Origin: Epiperipatus broadwayi | Taxonomy: Eukaryota > Onychophora > Udeonychophora > Euonychophora > Peripatidae | Assembly (NCBI GenBank): GCA_028023455.1 | Contig: JAQFVV010000032.1 | Span: forward strand, 2,292,001 to 2,356,000 | Reading direction: 5' to 3' | Length of the DNA: 64,000 nt | Part shown: positions 11,367 through 22,215 of the stretch, in pieces | How the letters are laid out: the number at the start of each line of letters is the position of its first letter | Position numbering within the stretch: the first letter of the stretch is position 1 | Notes under the pieces: model-generated | Seen by the model: only the letters and a program-made list of their open reading frames with translations | Database searches by the model: none | Told to the model about the DNA's origin: nothing | Translations under genes and position numbers: made by a program

Positions 11367-12500
11367 AACAGCAGAATTACATTGGAGAATAAAAAGAACA
11401 CTTGACAAACAATAAAAATTAAAGTCAAACATAACCCATGGTGACAAAGGCAATGCAACAATTATAATGGATACATCTGATTATGACAACAAAATACAAG
11501 AACTCCTCACACCAGGCCAATATAGAAAAGTGTGGAAAAACCCAATACCGAGTATAGAAACAAAATTATAAGCATTAATCAGAAAGCATCACAAGTACTT
11601 CATTGATTCAGAAAAAAGTAAAATATATTTCGGCAAAATTACTCATCTTTATGGTCTAATTAAAATCCATAAGCATCATGTTCTATTAAGACCTATTGTT
11701 AGTTCTAGAGATTCACATTGCCAAAATATGGCAAGATTTCTTCTCAAAGTTCTAAGTCCTTTCAGTCCTTGGTCAGGGATTCTAGACACTTTCTAGAATT
11801 AATCAAGAACATGAAAATTGAAAGAACTGACTTACTGGTAAGCTTTGATGTGGACAGTTTATTCACAAATGTACCATGTGAAACAACGTTGTCTATTATA
11901 AAAAAAAGATTAAATGGTGATAATAGTTTATAAACCAGAACAGCTCTTCCTATTAATAGTATAATGGAACTATTAACATTCTACATAAAAACAACTTACT
12001 TTCAATATAACACAGAATTTTTCAACAAAATCAAGAAATGGCTATGGACTCACCATTGTCTCCCCTGATTAGCAATATTTACATGGAAGAACTTGAAACT
12101 TTAGCTATAAAAACTACTAAATATGCACCTAAAGTTTGGCTTTGCTATGTGGATGACACATTTTCTGCCTGGCCACATGGGGAAGCACTGCTACAAACTT
12201 TCTAGAAACACATCAACAAGATATCCCCTTCAATTAAATTCACAAGAGAATCAGAACAAGAACAAAAATTGGTATTCTGTTCTTGCGACAAGACTCCTCA
12301 CAGCAAAATCAAAACTAGTTTACCAAAAACCTACACATACAGGAAAATACCTAGTGTATACATCCAATCACACCAGAAACACAAAACATGGAATTATACT
12401 ATCACTAAGGAACAAAGCAAAAGAAGTTTGTTCAGAAACCAGCAATTTGGAAAAAGAAAAGATCTATATTGTACTGCTCATGAAGAGTGCTCCACGTGAA
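11367..12500 (+). pseudogene. Penelope-like reverse transcriptase fragment
   Basis: Reading across frames gives an IKRTLD start, then GDKGNATI- and DTSDYDNK-like residues, LIKIHKHHVLLRPIV near 11655-11700, RDSRHFLELIKNMKIERTDL at 11775-11840, SFDVDSLFTNVPCE at about 11840-11885 and the catalytic YVDD at 12146-12157 (LCYVDDTF). The C-terminal connection reads YQKPTHTGKYLVYTSNHTRN at about 12320-12380. Frameshifts and stops occur at several places. The minus-strand copy has YMDD at the equivalent site. The frame ends at the border of an unidentified insertion. Confidence 0.85.
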
Positions 12501-14299
12501 ATTGTTGGTCACAATTATTAAAGTAAAATTTTCATAAATAATGCAAAAGCTTTAAAATTGATTAATAAACAATAGGATTATTACAGAATAATTTGTCGTA
12601 AATAACTGAATTAACATATCTCAGTTGAAAAAAAGAAAATAATCTATAAAAGTTTAAAGAGTAATTGAAAGGGGGAGAAAGTTTAACTTATAAAGGTCAA
12701 AGGTATAACAGTTAAAAATAAATCTTTTCTATTAAATTAAAAGTACTCTCTCTTTTCATTTAAACTATTAAAGAAAAAAAAAGGAAAAAGAAATCTTAAA
12801 ACTAAAAAAAAAATCTCTTCACATTTATTTAAAATAAATGAGATTGTAAATAATGAATTGATTGTAAACATAAAGAAATAGTAAAATGTGTGCATGTTAA
12901 TAAAATTGAACATGAAAGTTAAATATTAAAAAATAAATGAAAGTGTATAAGTTAAAAGAAATTTCCTCAAATATTGCAAATACTCAGAAGCTACATAAAA
13001 GAAATGAATTAGCAATGGCTACTAATTAAAGAATCCATAAACAATTAATTAATTAAAATCCTATCAAAAATTTAATCAAAAGCAGTGAATAAATTTTCAA
13101 CAATGGATGTAGCTGGCGTGTATAGAAACTAATAAAGAAAAATGACAATAGGGCACCATAGTCAGTTTTTCATCATTCAATCAGTTTATACAATCAGCCT
13201 TCACTCAGTCTTGTCATGTATCCAGAGTCAGTGTTTTTTCATGACAATGCAGTGTTAGCAGTCATCAGAAGCATACGGCCAGACTCTAGCCTCAGTCCGA
13301 TGGAACATCAGCAACCTGCCCATAAAAGTAATGCCTGCCTAATAATTTGAAACTACCAGAGATATCTAACTGTCTTGAATAAAAGTATCATGAAATAGCA
13401 ATCATAGGAATCTCTACAGAAGCCTCAAATCCAACTGATTGGTAAAACTCACATGAAGCAGCAAACAGCAAAAATTCAATGTCCAAAATCCCCTAGGTAA
13501 TAAATAACATTTTCTTATTCCATTTCTGATATGAATGTAGCCATTGCAATCTTTAAAGCCTCCAGGGTCAGTAAAACAAATGAACTCTATAGCATGCATA
13601 AAATGAACTACTGATGCGTGTGTTTTAAATGTTTTGTGTTTAATTAATGCTCTTTGTTATATCATATTATATTGCATGATTTAGTAAGAGTGTGTGCACT
13701 TATATATAAAAAAATCATTGTTTAAATTAATTAAGAGTTTATAATGGTAGTTTCCAAATTATAATAATAAACATTTCGTTAAAATAAATTATCTTTAAAC
13801 TTAATAATTTGTCGGTCAATTCTTTTACTCATGCCACTAATTAAATCAGCAACTTATTATATTATTCTTTTTGATTGAGCTAGTTAAGATTTCTTAGGTG
13901 CTGAATTACTTTGCCATCATTCAGGCACGTTAGTTGCTTTTTGTAATTAATTGACACCTGAGATTTACTCCAGAACAAAAAAGTACTTTGAATGATAAAT
14001 GTTGAATTTTGCAGCCGAGAAGATTTGTGACCATGAAACATAGTCAAAGTTATATATATATAATTCTGGCTTGGTTACAGGTATCCTCTGGGTATTATTC
14101 TTCTCTGCCTAAGGGACCGGTGGAGCAATTCTTAAATTGCATTGGAGTAGATTGAATGTATATATTTTATAACAAGTTTATAATATATTTTATATACAAA
14201 ATAAGTCTTACAATTTTGCTTTCACAAGTTTACATTTTATTAAAGAGTTAAAAGTTCATGTTAGATTTTGTTTCCCAATCGATCTACTACACCACCCGA
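12501..14299. other. Unidentified insertion inside the Penelope plus copy
   Basis: Penelope coding sequence stops at about 12500 and resumes at about 14300, so about 1.8 kb was inserted here. I see no coding domain, no clear terminal repeats and no reliable target duplication. The first 650 bases are A-rich with a CTCTCTC patch and loosely resemble 4690-5120. The part 13150-13620 is GC-richer with no recognised protein. An LTR-type or non-autonomous element is possible but unsupported. Confidence 0.4.
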
Positions 14300-14372
14300 T
14301 TCAATATAGAGCAAACTCTTGTGAAAAATGGTTATCCATCAGCTGTTATTAAGAAAATATTAAATAGACAAT

Positions 14373-15927
14373 GGTAATACATCGTCTAATTATCCACACC
14401 ATTGTATGGCGCTGTTTCTATGCAAAAGCACAGAAATATGCTGTTTATAAGGCCATTCATAGATCTTACGGCCTGCAAACTGTTCAAACATTAGATGTTG
14501 TTGAAGTGCACCCTTCCCCAACATCGCTAGCATGTGAACCTTATTAGCAACGAGTTGCAACACTCTTAGAGACATTAACTCTTGACTGTTCTACAGTGTA
14601 TATGGTTTCTGTAGTTGTAATGACAAAAAGTATATTAGAACGTTTTTTTTATAGTTAAATGTATTGTAATTTATGTGAGTTACTATAAATTCTAACTAAT
14701 TCTCAAATGCCCCTACTTTCGTTCTCAGGTGTCACAATTCAATAAATGAGGAGTGTAAATCACGATTCGGCAAAGTTCACGATAGTCACACACTTTTTGA
14801 TATTTTTTTCGAGATCAAAACAGTTTAATGGCAAATGATCGTTGGGTGTTCAAGTTTTTAGATTTATCTGCTACAGAGGCTGCCAAATCGCTTTTTTGAA
14901 AGCAGTACGTCTAATTTATTATTGGAGTCAGAATGAGCTTACAGTAAAGCGTATTGGAGCTGAGTTGGAAATGTGTCAAAATGTCGTAAGGAATATGATG
15001 ACAGCTCTTAGAGAGCTCTGTCATAAAAGCCTTCTTTCTCGTCCATGCTGCCAAATCAGTGGTCCCGGTATGACAGTGGAACTCGATGAAACGATGTTCA
15101 GTCAACTGAAAAATCACCAGGGCAGAATGCTTCCGCAACAATGGATTTTTGGGGGTGTCTGTCATGAGATAGGCGATTGTTTTGTGGCAGCTGTACCCTC
15201 CTGATCTGCCATCATCCTTAGGCGATCCATCCATGAGAACATCAGGCCTGGTTTCAGCATCTACTCTGATTGCTGGAAAAAATACAGAACTGAATTAGAG
15301 GCTTCCGGATTTCACCACGAGAGTCAATCACAAATACAATTTTGTACCCTAACACTGGTGTGCATACCCAGACCACTGAACATCTTTGGGGTTCTCTCAA
15401 GTGACAAAACAAGCAAACACGAGGAACATAGAGAAAAGATATTGAGAACCACATAGCAGAATTTATGTGGAGACATCTGAAAAAAAATCAAGACGTGTTC
15501 TGTGCCATCTTAGAAGACATGAATTTACAGCAATGAAATGAGATTGTTTGTGTCTCTATGAAATAGTAAGTTTTTTTGTTGTTGGTTTTGCAACAGTTTT
15601 TTTCTTTTTTGCTTATTAAAAGCAAACTAATGTAAATACAAAAAGTTAAAAAATAAAATAAAAAAGCAATTTCTATGTATTTGTTTATGAATAAAAACCC
15701 AGTAAATGACCAAAAAAAAAAAGTTTCTTAAAAAAAAAAAACAATTTATTTATTTTTAAGAAATACACATAAAATCAGTCAAAAAACTAAAATAAAAAAG
15801 CAAACAAATCCAAAAATTAAAAACATAAAATCAAGAAAATAAAAACAGCCCGATAATGTTATATCTATTTGTTTCTCACTAGCAACAGTGCCATTGAGCA
15901 GTGTGGATGATCAGACTATTTATTACC
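14373..15927 (+). mobile_element. Merlin-type DNA transposon with TIRs and 8-bp target duplication
   Basis: The left end (from 14373) reads GGTAATACATCGTCTAATTA. The complement of the right end (to 15927) reads GGTAATAAATAGTCTGATCA. The match continues for roughly 47 bases with about ten differences. The flanking octamers are TAGACAAT (14365-14372) and AAGACAAT (15928-15935), seven of eight identical. Merlin elements make 8-9 bp duplications and encode an IS1016/IS1595-related transposase, which lies inside. The element is inserted in the Penelope plus copy, whose sequence continues on both sides. Length 1555 bp. Confidence 0.85.
14842..15470 (+). pseudogene. Merlin transposase (ISXO2-like DDE domain), frameshifted
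   Basis: This transposase would cut and join the Merlin ends in the nucleus. An open frame of 120 codons reads a helix-turn-helix region (LIYYWSQNELTVKRIGAELE). The first acidic catalytic motif follows in VELDETMFSQLKNHQGRMLP, then QQWIFGGVCHE. After a stop near 15204 the frame continues with FSIYSDCWKKY, giving the second catalytic Asp. After a one-base shift it reads NTGVHTQTTEHLWGSLK, giving the third acidic residue. The usual N-terminal zinc ribbon is not recognisable. At least one stop and one frameshift make it a pseudogene, although all three DDE residues persist. It lies centrally between the TIRs. Confidence 0.85.
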
Positions 15928-15935
15928 AAGACAAT

Positions 15936-16410
15936 TATTGGTATTGTAGTGTACCCATATATTCCAAAAATAGCAGATAAATTAAGGAAAATCTGCAATC
16001 AATATAACATAATTTCCAGAATCATATGACAATACGAGGAATTATAACATCTACAAAGCCAAACTTGAAATGCTGAAAAGAAAAAACTGCATCTATGAAA
16101 TATCCTGAAAATGTCGAAGAACATATAGTGGTGAGACCAGTCATCCCATTGATAACAGACCATGTATGTGCCAATGAACATATATTCAATTGGGAAAATA
16201 CAAAAATATTGGATAGAGAAGAAAAGATACAAAGAAGAAAATTTAAAGAAGCTGCTCACATGACAATGGCAAAAAATCCCATAAGCCAACCTAGTGTGAC
16301 TGTATATAATGTATGGAAACCACTAATCACCTTTGCTCTTAGGAAAATTGGAGAGATCAAAAGGAACTTAATAGATAAATTTATAAAATTTTTACAGACT
16401 GTTTGTTACC
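15936..16410 (+). pseudogene. Penelope element 1, endonuclease C-terminal part of the plus copy
   Basis: The sequence resumes with the pre-endonuclease linker (VYPYIPKIADKLRKI-like, 15950-16000) and a damaged GIY-YIG core around 16060-16140. The C-terminal block reads TDHVCANEHIFNWENTKILD at 16156-16215 and continues into MAKNPISQPSVTVYNVWKPL. The equivalent minus-strand block is at 8152-8489. The core YIG motif is missing here. Confidence 0.75.
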
Positions 16411-16414
16411 TTTG

Positions 16415-16500
16415 GCAAAATGGCTAAGTTGGTTAGTGTTCCCTTAAAATTCAACACTCAAAAATCTGGTTTGAATCTATGCTAGTACTGTCACTGATGA
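16415..16500 (+). promoter_or_regulatory. tRNA-like module, third copy
   Basis: The A box reads TGGCTAAGTTGG at 16421-16432 and the B box GGTTTGAATCT at 16468-16478. It follows the endonuclease frame at the same distance as in the two minus-strand copies and is followed by the same tail. The inter-box segment is shorter by about a dozen bases. Confidence 0.5.
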
Positions 16501-16665
16501 AGAGAGAATAATACCTCTCAAATTTTGTGCATATACTAACCTGTTTGATGAGCTACTACTAATAGCTGAATGTATTTAGAATATTTAAATAAAATTAAAT
16601 TTTTCTAAAGACATTCAATACACATATTAGATGATGGAAATAATAGTCCAAAATAAAAATACAAA

Positions 16666-19625
16666 AGTTGGATTTATCTTTGATTTTAAGAATGACTCCA
16701 GACAATGATCAGTTTAATAAAATAAAATGTCAAGCTTTAAATAATAATAAAAATCTATTATGTAATAAAAAACATCAAAATTTGTTAAGTACCTTGAATT
16801 TTAAACAATATCTAAATGACTACAGAAATGCCTCCCAACATCCTATAAAGCAAAACTTTGGAAGGCTATGATAAAATATGAAAAATGAATGCCATTATGA
16901 ATGTAATAATTTCATATCATTAATCAATGTAAGATGCTTGTTAATGTGAGTCTTCAACATCAGGATTTATTAAGCTTTCATTAATCTCAAACTAGGGCAA
17001 ATAGCTCCGAAATGTGAAGTACACGATTGCACTAATTGTGGGAAATATAAAGAATAATTAATGTAGTGCTACTACGTTATCCAAAACAAGTGCTAATTAA
17101 GTTAACTCTCTACCAGAAATTTTATTAATCAGTAAGTTTCACAACCCCCTGACAAATCAGCATGACAAATGATTTGCATACTCCATCATCATAACTTTTT
17201 CATACCAACTACATATAATATAACACTGCATACTTGATAATAGCTCCACTAATGAGAATTGCAATGATAATGAATAAATTCTGATAATAAATATTCCAGC
17301 ACTACCTCAACCAAATTAACATTATGAGAATTAAGATTTCCCACTAAAATCATTCATTCATGATGATCCGGCACTAATTGGTAGTGTGAAACAAATAGTG
17401 TGGACTAATTTAGTAATTGATAAAAGTAGTAAATAAAAACAAACACATCATTAGTAATGAATAAGCTGGAAATAGCTATGTGAAATATATAAACAACAAA
17501 TAGACAAAATGATTAACTAACCATTAAATAGCCTACCATAGGATAAGTCAATGAATAATATCCCAATATGTCAGGAGACTACATTTCATGCTAGATAAAA
17601 TACTGCTTATGAAACTTCAGGTGACAGATTAACCTTTGATTTAATTACTTGAGATCTCCCGCTATTCTAATGAAAACTTCTTAAGTTTAGGCCTGTTTTC
17701 TGCAGTAATGATCAAAAACTATCTAATCAATGATAATATTGATAAAATTATGTTCAAAAACTATCTGCAGTTCTCTTCTTTTACATCAAACAGAGACATT
17801 TGTTAAACTGTCAAAAATACAAACTTCCATAATAAAGCTCGATTATTATCAATCTGAAAAAATCATCCTACTTCAAATTGCAACATTTACTAATTAAGTT
17901 ATTAATAACTTCAAGTCATTTTTCCAAGTTGACTTGATCTGAATAAACAATAAACTGTCAATCCACTAATCAGCATCTCATTTTTGTGTAACAAAGTGTT
18001 CAAATATGCCAAAAATTACTTCTTGGTCCTTGTCTATACTTAAGATAATCAAGACATTTCATAATACTTGTTTTTCTTAAATCCATTTAAAATTTTTATT
18101 TATTTTTCTTTAACAGTTAGTCTCTACTATAGTTTTCTTAAACTATATGATTCTCTCAACTTATTCTCATTTTAATTATAAGGTGAACCATCTATTGCAA
18201 GTCTGAGAAATCAATGAAAACCAGGTCACCAAGCTAATTTCTTATTAACAGCTTTCATCAATGAAGAGCATTGAGTGAAAGCCAATAGTCAAAAAGTTTT
18301 GGAAACCTGCTGGCGGGAATGCTCTACTGGAGATTAATAGATTATTTTTAACAAAATCTATATGGTAGCTAATTTCGGTAATAATGGGGAGGGTATCTTT
18401 CCCATTTATCTAAACCCTGTAGCCAAACTATCAACCTTAAACAATGTCTGATCATTAGATTTAAAATCTCTGAAAGACACTAAGCTATGACTTATTCATC
18501 TGTTAAGAACTATATTTTTCATCTATTAAGAATTATATGGACTGCCAAATAAGCAATTACCTTTCAATGTCAAAAATATATAATGTTCTGATACTGAATA
18601 ATGGATGATGCAACTTTTATAATAATTTTAAGCTCATTTTAATAATTAAAAAAATCTCATTAGCAGGATATGACAAACTTTAAGAGTAAATGAGTTACCC
18701 TATATCCTATAGGCTCAAGTGAGATCTAGTCTTAGAAAGGATGTCAAAATACTCTTTTCATAAGGCTACACTGCTATCAAAAAATGTATAAAAAACCATC
18801 AAGTTCAAAAGGAGAAAGGTTTCATTATTTTATAATGTAGCTTATAACAGCATGGCAATCTACCATTGATAATAACAGTGGTATTATTCGGTCATAGTAC
18901 CTACAAAGTTTGTCAGAAAAGAGCAATAGAAATGCATTAAAATTCTTTCACAATATACAAATAAAAATATCACTGAAAGTTTACTGCAATACAAAGTTTA
19001 CTTGCACACACTGAAAGTAACTCTTCTGAATTTCTACATTCACTTCTTAACCCCTGTGAATTTCTATTAAAACATACATATGTTTACAAGTTGTCTGCCT
19101 GAAAAATAATTTTTCCAATATAAAATATTAAAACCGGCCAACTTATGATGATTGTAAGACAATTTGCAATATGTGTTGCTCAATCCTTAAAAATCAAAAT
19201 CTCAAGAATTTATTTCAGCTTTTGATTCTTTATTTCACAAAACCAAACAAGAAAGACATCCAAGGAAAATAAATAGTTACAGAGTATATATATATTACTT
19301 CTTTAAAATCAATAAAATTTCAAAAATAAAAATTATTCCTAGAAACATTTGCTTATAAATAATTCATTTCCCTATTATCAATTAAAAACAATACAATTGT
19401 ATTCTGTTTAAACAAGATTTATTATTTAAAAAAAAAAAACAAGACTGGAAATAAATAAAATTTATCTATATATATTAGCAAAACAAATATAGACAGAAAG
19501 ATGTATTACAATATAAATAGTAGTTACCTAGTATGGTAATTCTGCCTGATGCAGATGAATTTAAAATAGATAATAGTAGCCATTTGCATTATCTCATAAT
19601 TCCTACTATTTTATAGCTTATATGT
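16666..19625. other. No feature seen
   Basis: AT-rich sequence with frequent short TTAAT/ATTAA words. There is no frame with a recognisable domain, no long inverted repeat and no tandem array that I could see. The 67-codon frame at 16668-16871 looks like chance. Confidence 0.4.
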
Positions 19626-22215
19626 AAAATTATTATAAAGGCACAAATATTGGAAATACAAATGGAGTAGGATTCATTATAAATAAAAAGTGGAAAAACA
19701 ACATTGTGGAGATTGATGGCATATCAGACAGTGGCAAGATTAGTTATACAACTTAATAGCAGATACCAAATGCAGATAATTCAGGTTTATGCCCCAACAA
19801 GTTCTCATAGTGATGAAGTAGAAGATTTTTATATGGACCTGCAAAAGGCTTTGGATCAGAGTAAACACCATTTTAAAATTGTTATGGAAGACTTTAATGC
19901 TAGAATTGGTAAACAAATGAAAGTGTTGTACGTAATGTTGGTTATGTTAATAGAAATGAGAGGGGACATAGACTTGTGGAGTTTGCAGAAAAAGAAAAAC
20001 TATATTATGAATTTTTTTTCGAAAAAAATGTTAAAAGGAAATGGACATGGAAGCATCCAAATGAAGGTACAGCAGAATTGAATTATAATTTGACTAACAG
20101 AAAATACATATTTCAAGATTGTAATGTTCTTAATAAATTTAACACAGGAAGTGATCATCGATTAGTAATATGTAAGATACTTGTTAATGCAAAACTAGAG
20201 ACAAAAATTATTAAGAAAAGCAATATTTACAGTTGATATCCCTAATCTTCAGAAACATTCTAATGAATTTAAATTAAAACTTACAAATCGGTTTCAAGTA
20301 TTAGTAGATTTTGAACATGATTCAGATTTGAATGAAATTAATATGAAAATAACTGATACACTTTTAAAAACTGCAACAAAGATAGCTGGTAGAAAAAAGC
20401 AGCAATTGACCAATAAAATTTCTAGTGAGATGAGAATTTATGAAAAAAAAGAAGGAATATGAAGATATACAAAAATGATGCATTAAAAAGAATTGAAAAT
20501 CTCGAATTTTGTAAAGTGGTGCGGAAAAGAGTTGAAAATGATATAAGAAAGTATAACTGTGAACTAGCAAGAAAAGCTGTAGAAGAGAATAAGTCTCAAG
20601 AGTGTAAAACAACATTTTAGTATTGGTAGGAAATTTATATCTGCAATAAGAAAAAAAGATGGAACTATTACTAAAAAGAGAGATGACATCATGAAATGGG
20701 TAGAAGACTTCTATCAAGAATTATATAGTAATAAAGAACAAGTACTTCCTATATCTATTATATCTTCCGAATTACCCAGAATTTTAAATGAAGAAGTGAG
20801 ACTTGCAATTAAATGTATGAAGAACGGAAAGGCTCCAGATAATGATAGAATTATAATTGATATATTAAAAGAAGCAGGTGAAGAAATATAATTTTTTTTA
20901 GCAAAGTTATATACCAAATGTCTAAATGATAAAGATGTATCAGATGATTGGAAAAATACAGTATTAATATTTAAAAAAGATTAGAAATTACAGACCTATC
21001 CACCTTTTATCAGTTTTATACAAAATTTTTACCAAGATAATTACAACTCGTCTACAGAGAACATTGGATTTCCAACAACCAAGAGAACAAACTGGATTTA
21101 AAAGTAGTTTTAGTACAGTAGATCATATCCAAGTATTGAGAGAAGTTATAGAAAGGACAAAGGCATTTGATTCTATAAACATTTCTTCAGTGATTAAAGC
21201 ATTGGATCATCAAGGTATAGATCCAGGATATTGTCATATTTTAAAGAATATTTATAAAAATGCAACAGCAACAATTAGATAACATAATGATACTAGGAAA
21301 GTCAACATTGAGAAGGGTATAAGACAGGGTGACTGCATATCTCCAAAACTTTTTACAGTAGTGCTGCAAGAAGTATTTTTTGGGTTAAAATAGGAAGCTA
21401 AAGGAATGAAAGTAAATGAAGATTATTTAAGTCATTTAGATTTTGCAGATGATGTAGTTGTTTTTGCAAATAATGCTTTAGAGCTGCAGGAAATGTTGCA
21501 GGAGTTATCAGATAAAAGTAGGGAAGTAAGACTAAAAATAAATGTTAAAAAGACTAAAGTAATGTTTAATGTATTTTTTCAAAATATGAAAATAAATATT
21601 GATTATGATGAGTAGAAGAAGTTAACAGTTACAAATATCTTGCTCAGATTATTAATGCAGATGGAAACATAATGGATGAAATTAATCATAGAATTAAACT
21701 TGGTTGGAGTGCTTTTGGTAGAAATAACTTGATACTAAAAGGAAATATGCCTATATGTTTGAAAAGAAAGTTTTTAATGAGTTTTACCAGTTCTTACTTA
21801 CGGATCTGAGACTTGGACACTTAACAGAAGAGCAGTGCAGAGACTTTAGACCACTCAAAGAAGCATGGAGAGATGCATGTTGGGAGTTACAAGAAGAGAT
21901 TGAAAATGCAATATATGGATAAGAGAACAAACAGGTGTTACTGACCTCATTGAAAAAATTAAAAGACTGAAGTGGAGTTGGGCTGGACATATTGCTAGAA
22001 GAAATGATAATAGATGGACAATTGAAATCTTAAACTGGATTCCAAGAGATTGTAAAAGACCCAGAAAAAGACCACATGTGAGATGGATGGATGAAATAAG
22101 AAAGTGTGCAGGGGTAATGTGGAAAAGAAAAGCTAAAGATTGGAGAAGATGGATTGAACTGGTTGATGATGATGGTATAAAAGTAATGATATCATAATCA
22201 CTAGGATTTCTTCAC
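19626..22215 (+). mobile_element. RTE-type LINE, copy A, 5' truncated
   Basis: A non-LTR retrotransposon copy lacks the first part of its endonuclease. It starts with a YYKGTNIGNTNGVGF-like reading near 19640 and ends after a VMIS stop near 22196. The A-rich stretch at 22226-22235 may mark its end. Three further copies of the same family lie at 43.7-45.2, 53.1-55.6 and 57.7-59.1 kb, so the family has been active in this genome. No target duplication was identified. Confidence 0.85.
19638..22196 (+). pseudogene. RTE-type endonuclease/reverse transcriptase, decayed
   Basis: The domain order is APE endonuclease then reverse transcriptase. The endonuclease reads IQVYAPTSSHSDEVEDFY (about 19780-19830), EDFNARIGK (about 19888, with Glu replacing the usual Gly) and the SDH motif in TGSDHRLV (about 20148-20170). 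The reverse transcriptase reads RNYRPIHLLSVLYKIFTKI (about 20985-21040), REQTGFKSSFSTVDHI (about 21080-21130), KGIRQGDCISPKLF (about 21313-21355) and the catalytic FADD at 21442-21453. A C-terminal part with RWMDEIRK-like residues follows at 22081-22110. Frameshifts and stops separate these blocks. Arthropod and mollusc homologues are often annotated as craniofacial development protein 2-like or endonuclease-reverse transcriptase. Confidence 0.9.

Larger units (their letters stand above)
11367..16665 (+). mobile_element. Penelope-like element 1, inverted plus-strand copy, interrupted twice
   Basis: The plus-strand copy starts abruptly inside the N-terminal region (reads AELHWRIKRTLD at the junction), so it is 5' truncated and joined head-to-head to the minus unit. 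Its segments are reverse transcriptase 11367-12500, a linker scrap about 14300-14364 (reading NGYPSAVIKKIL), endonuclease end 15936-16400, tRNA-like module and tail to about 16665. The gaps are a 1.8 kb insertion of unknown type and a Merlin transposon. Continuity of Penelope sequence across both gaps shows that the insertions are younger than this copy. Confidence 0.8.

Noticed and set aside
12269-12499. 76-codon plus frame inside the Penelope reverse transcriptase
   Set aside because: It is a shadow of the real frame reading YQKPTHTGKYLV and its composition is atypical of the family.
14911-15234. 107-codon minus-strand frame
   Set aside because: Shadow of the Merlin transposase on the plus strand.
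20364-20717. 117-codon minus-strand frame rich in Phe and Ser
   Set aside because: Antisense of the RTE coding region. Long because the plus strand is A-rich.
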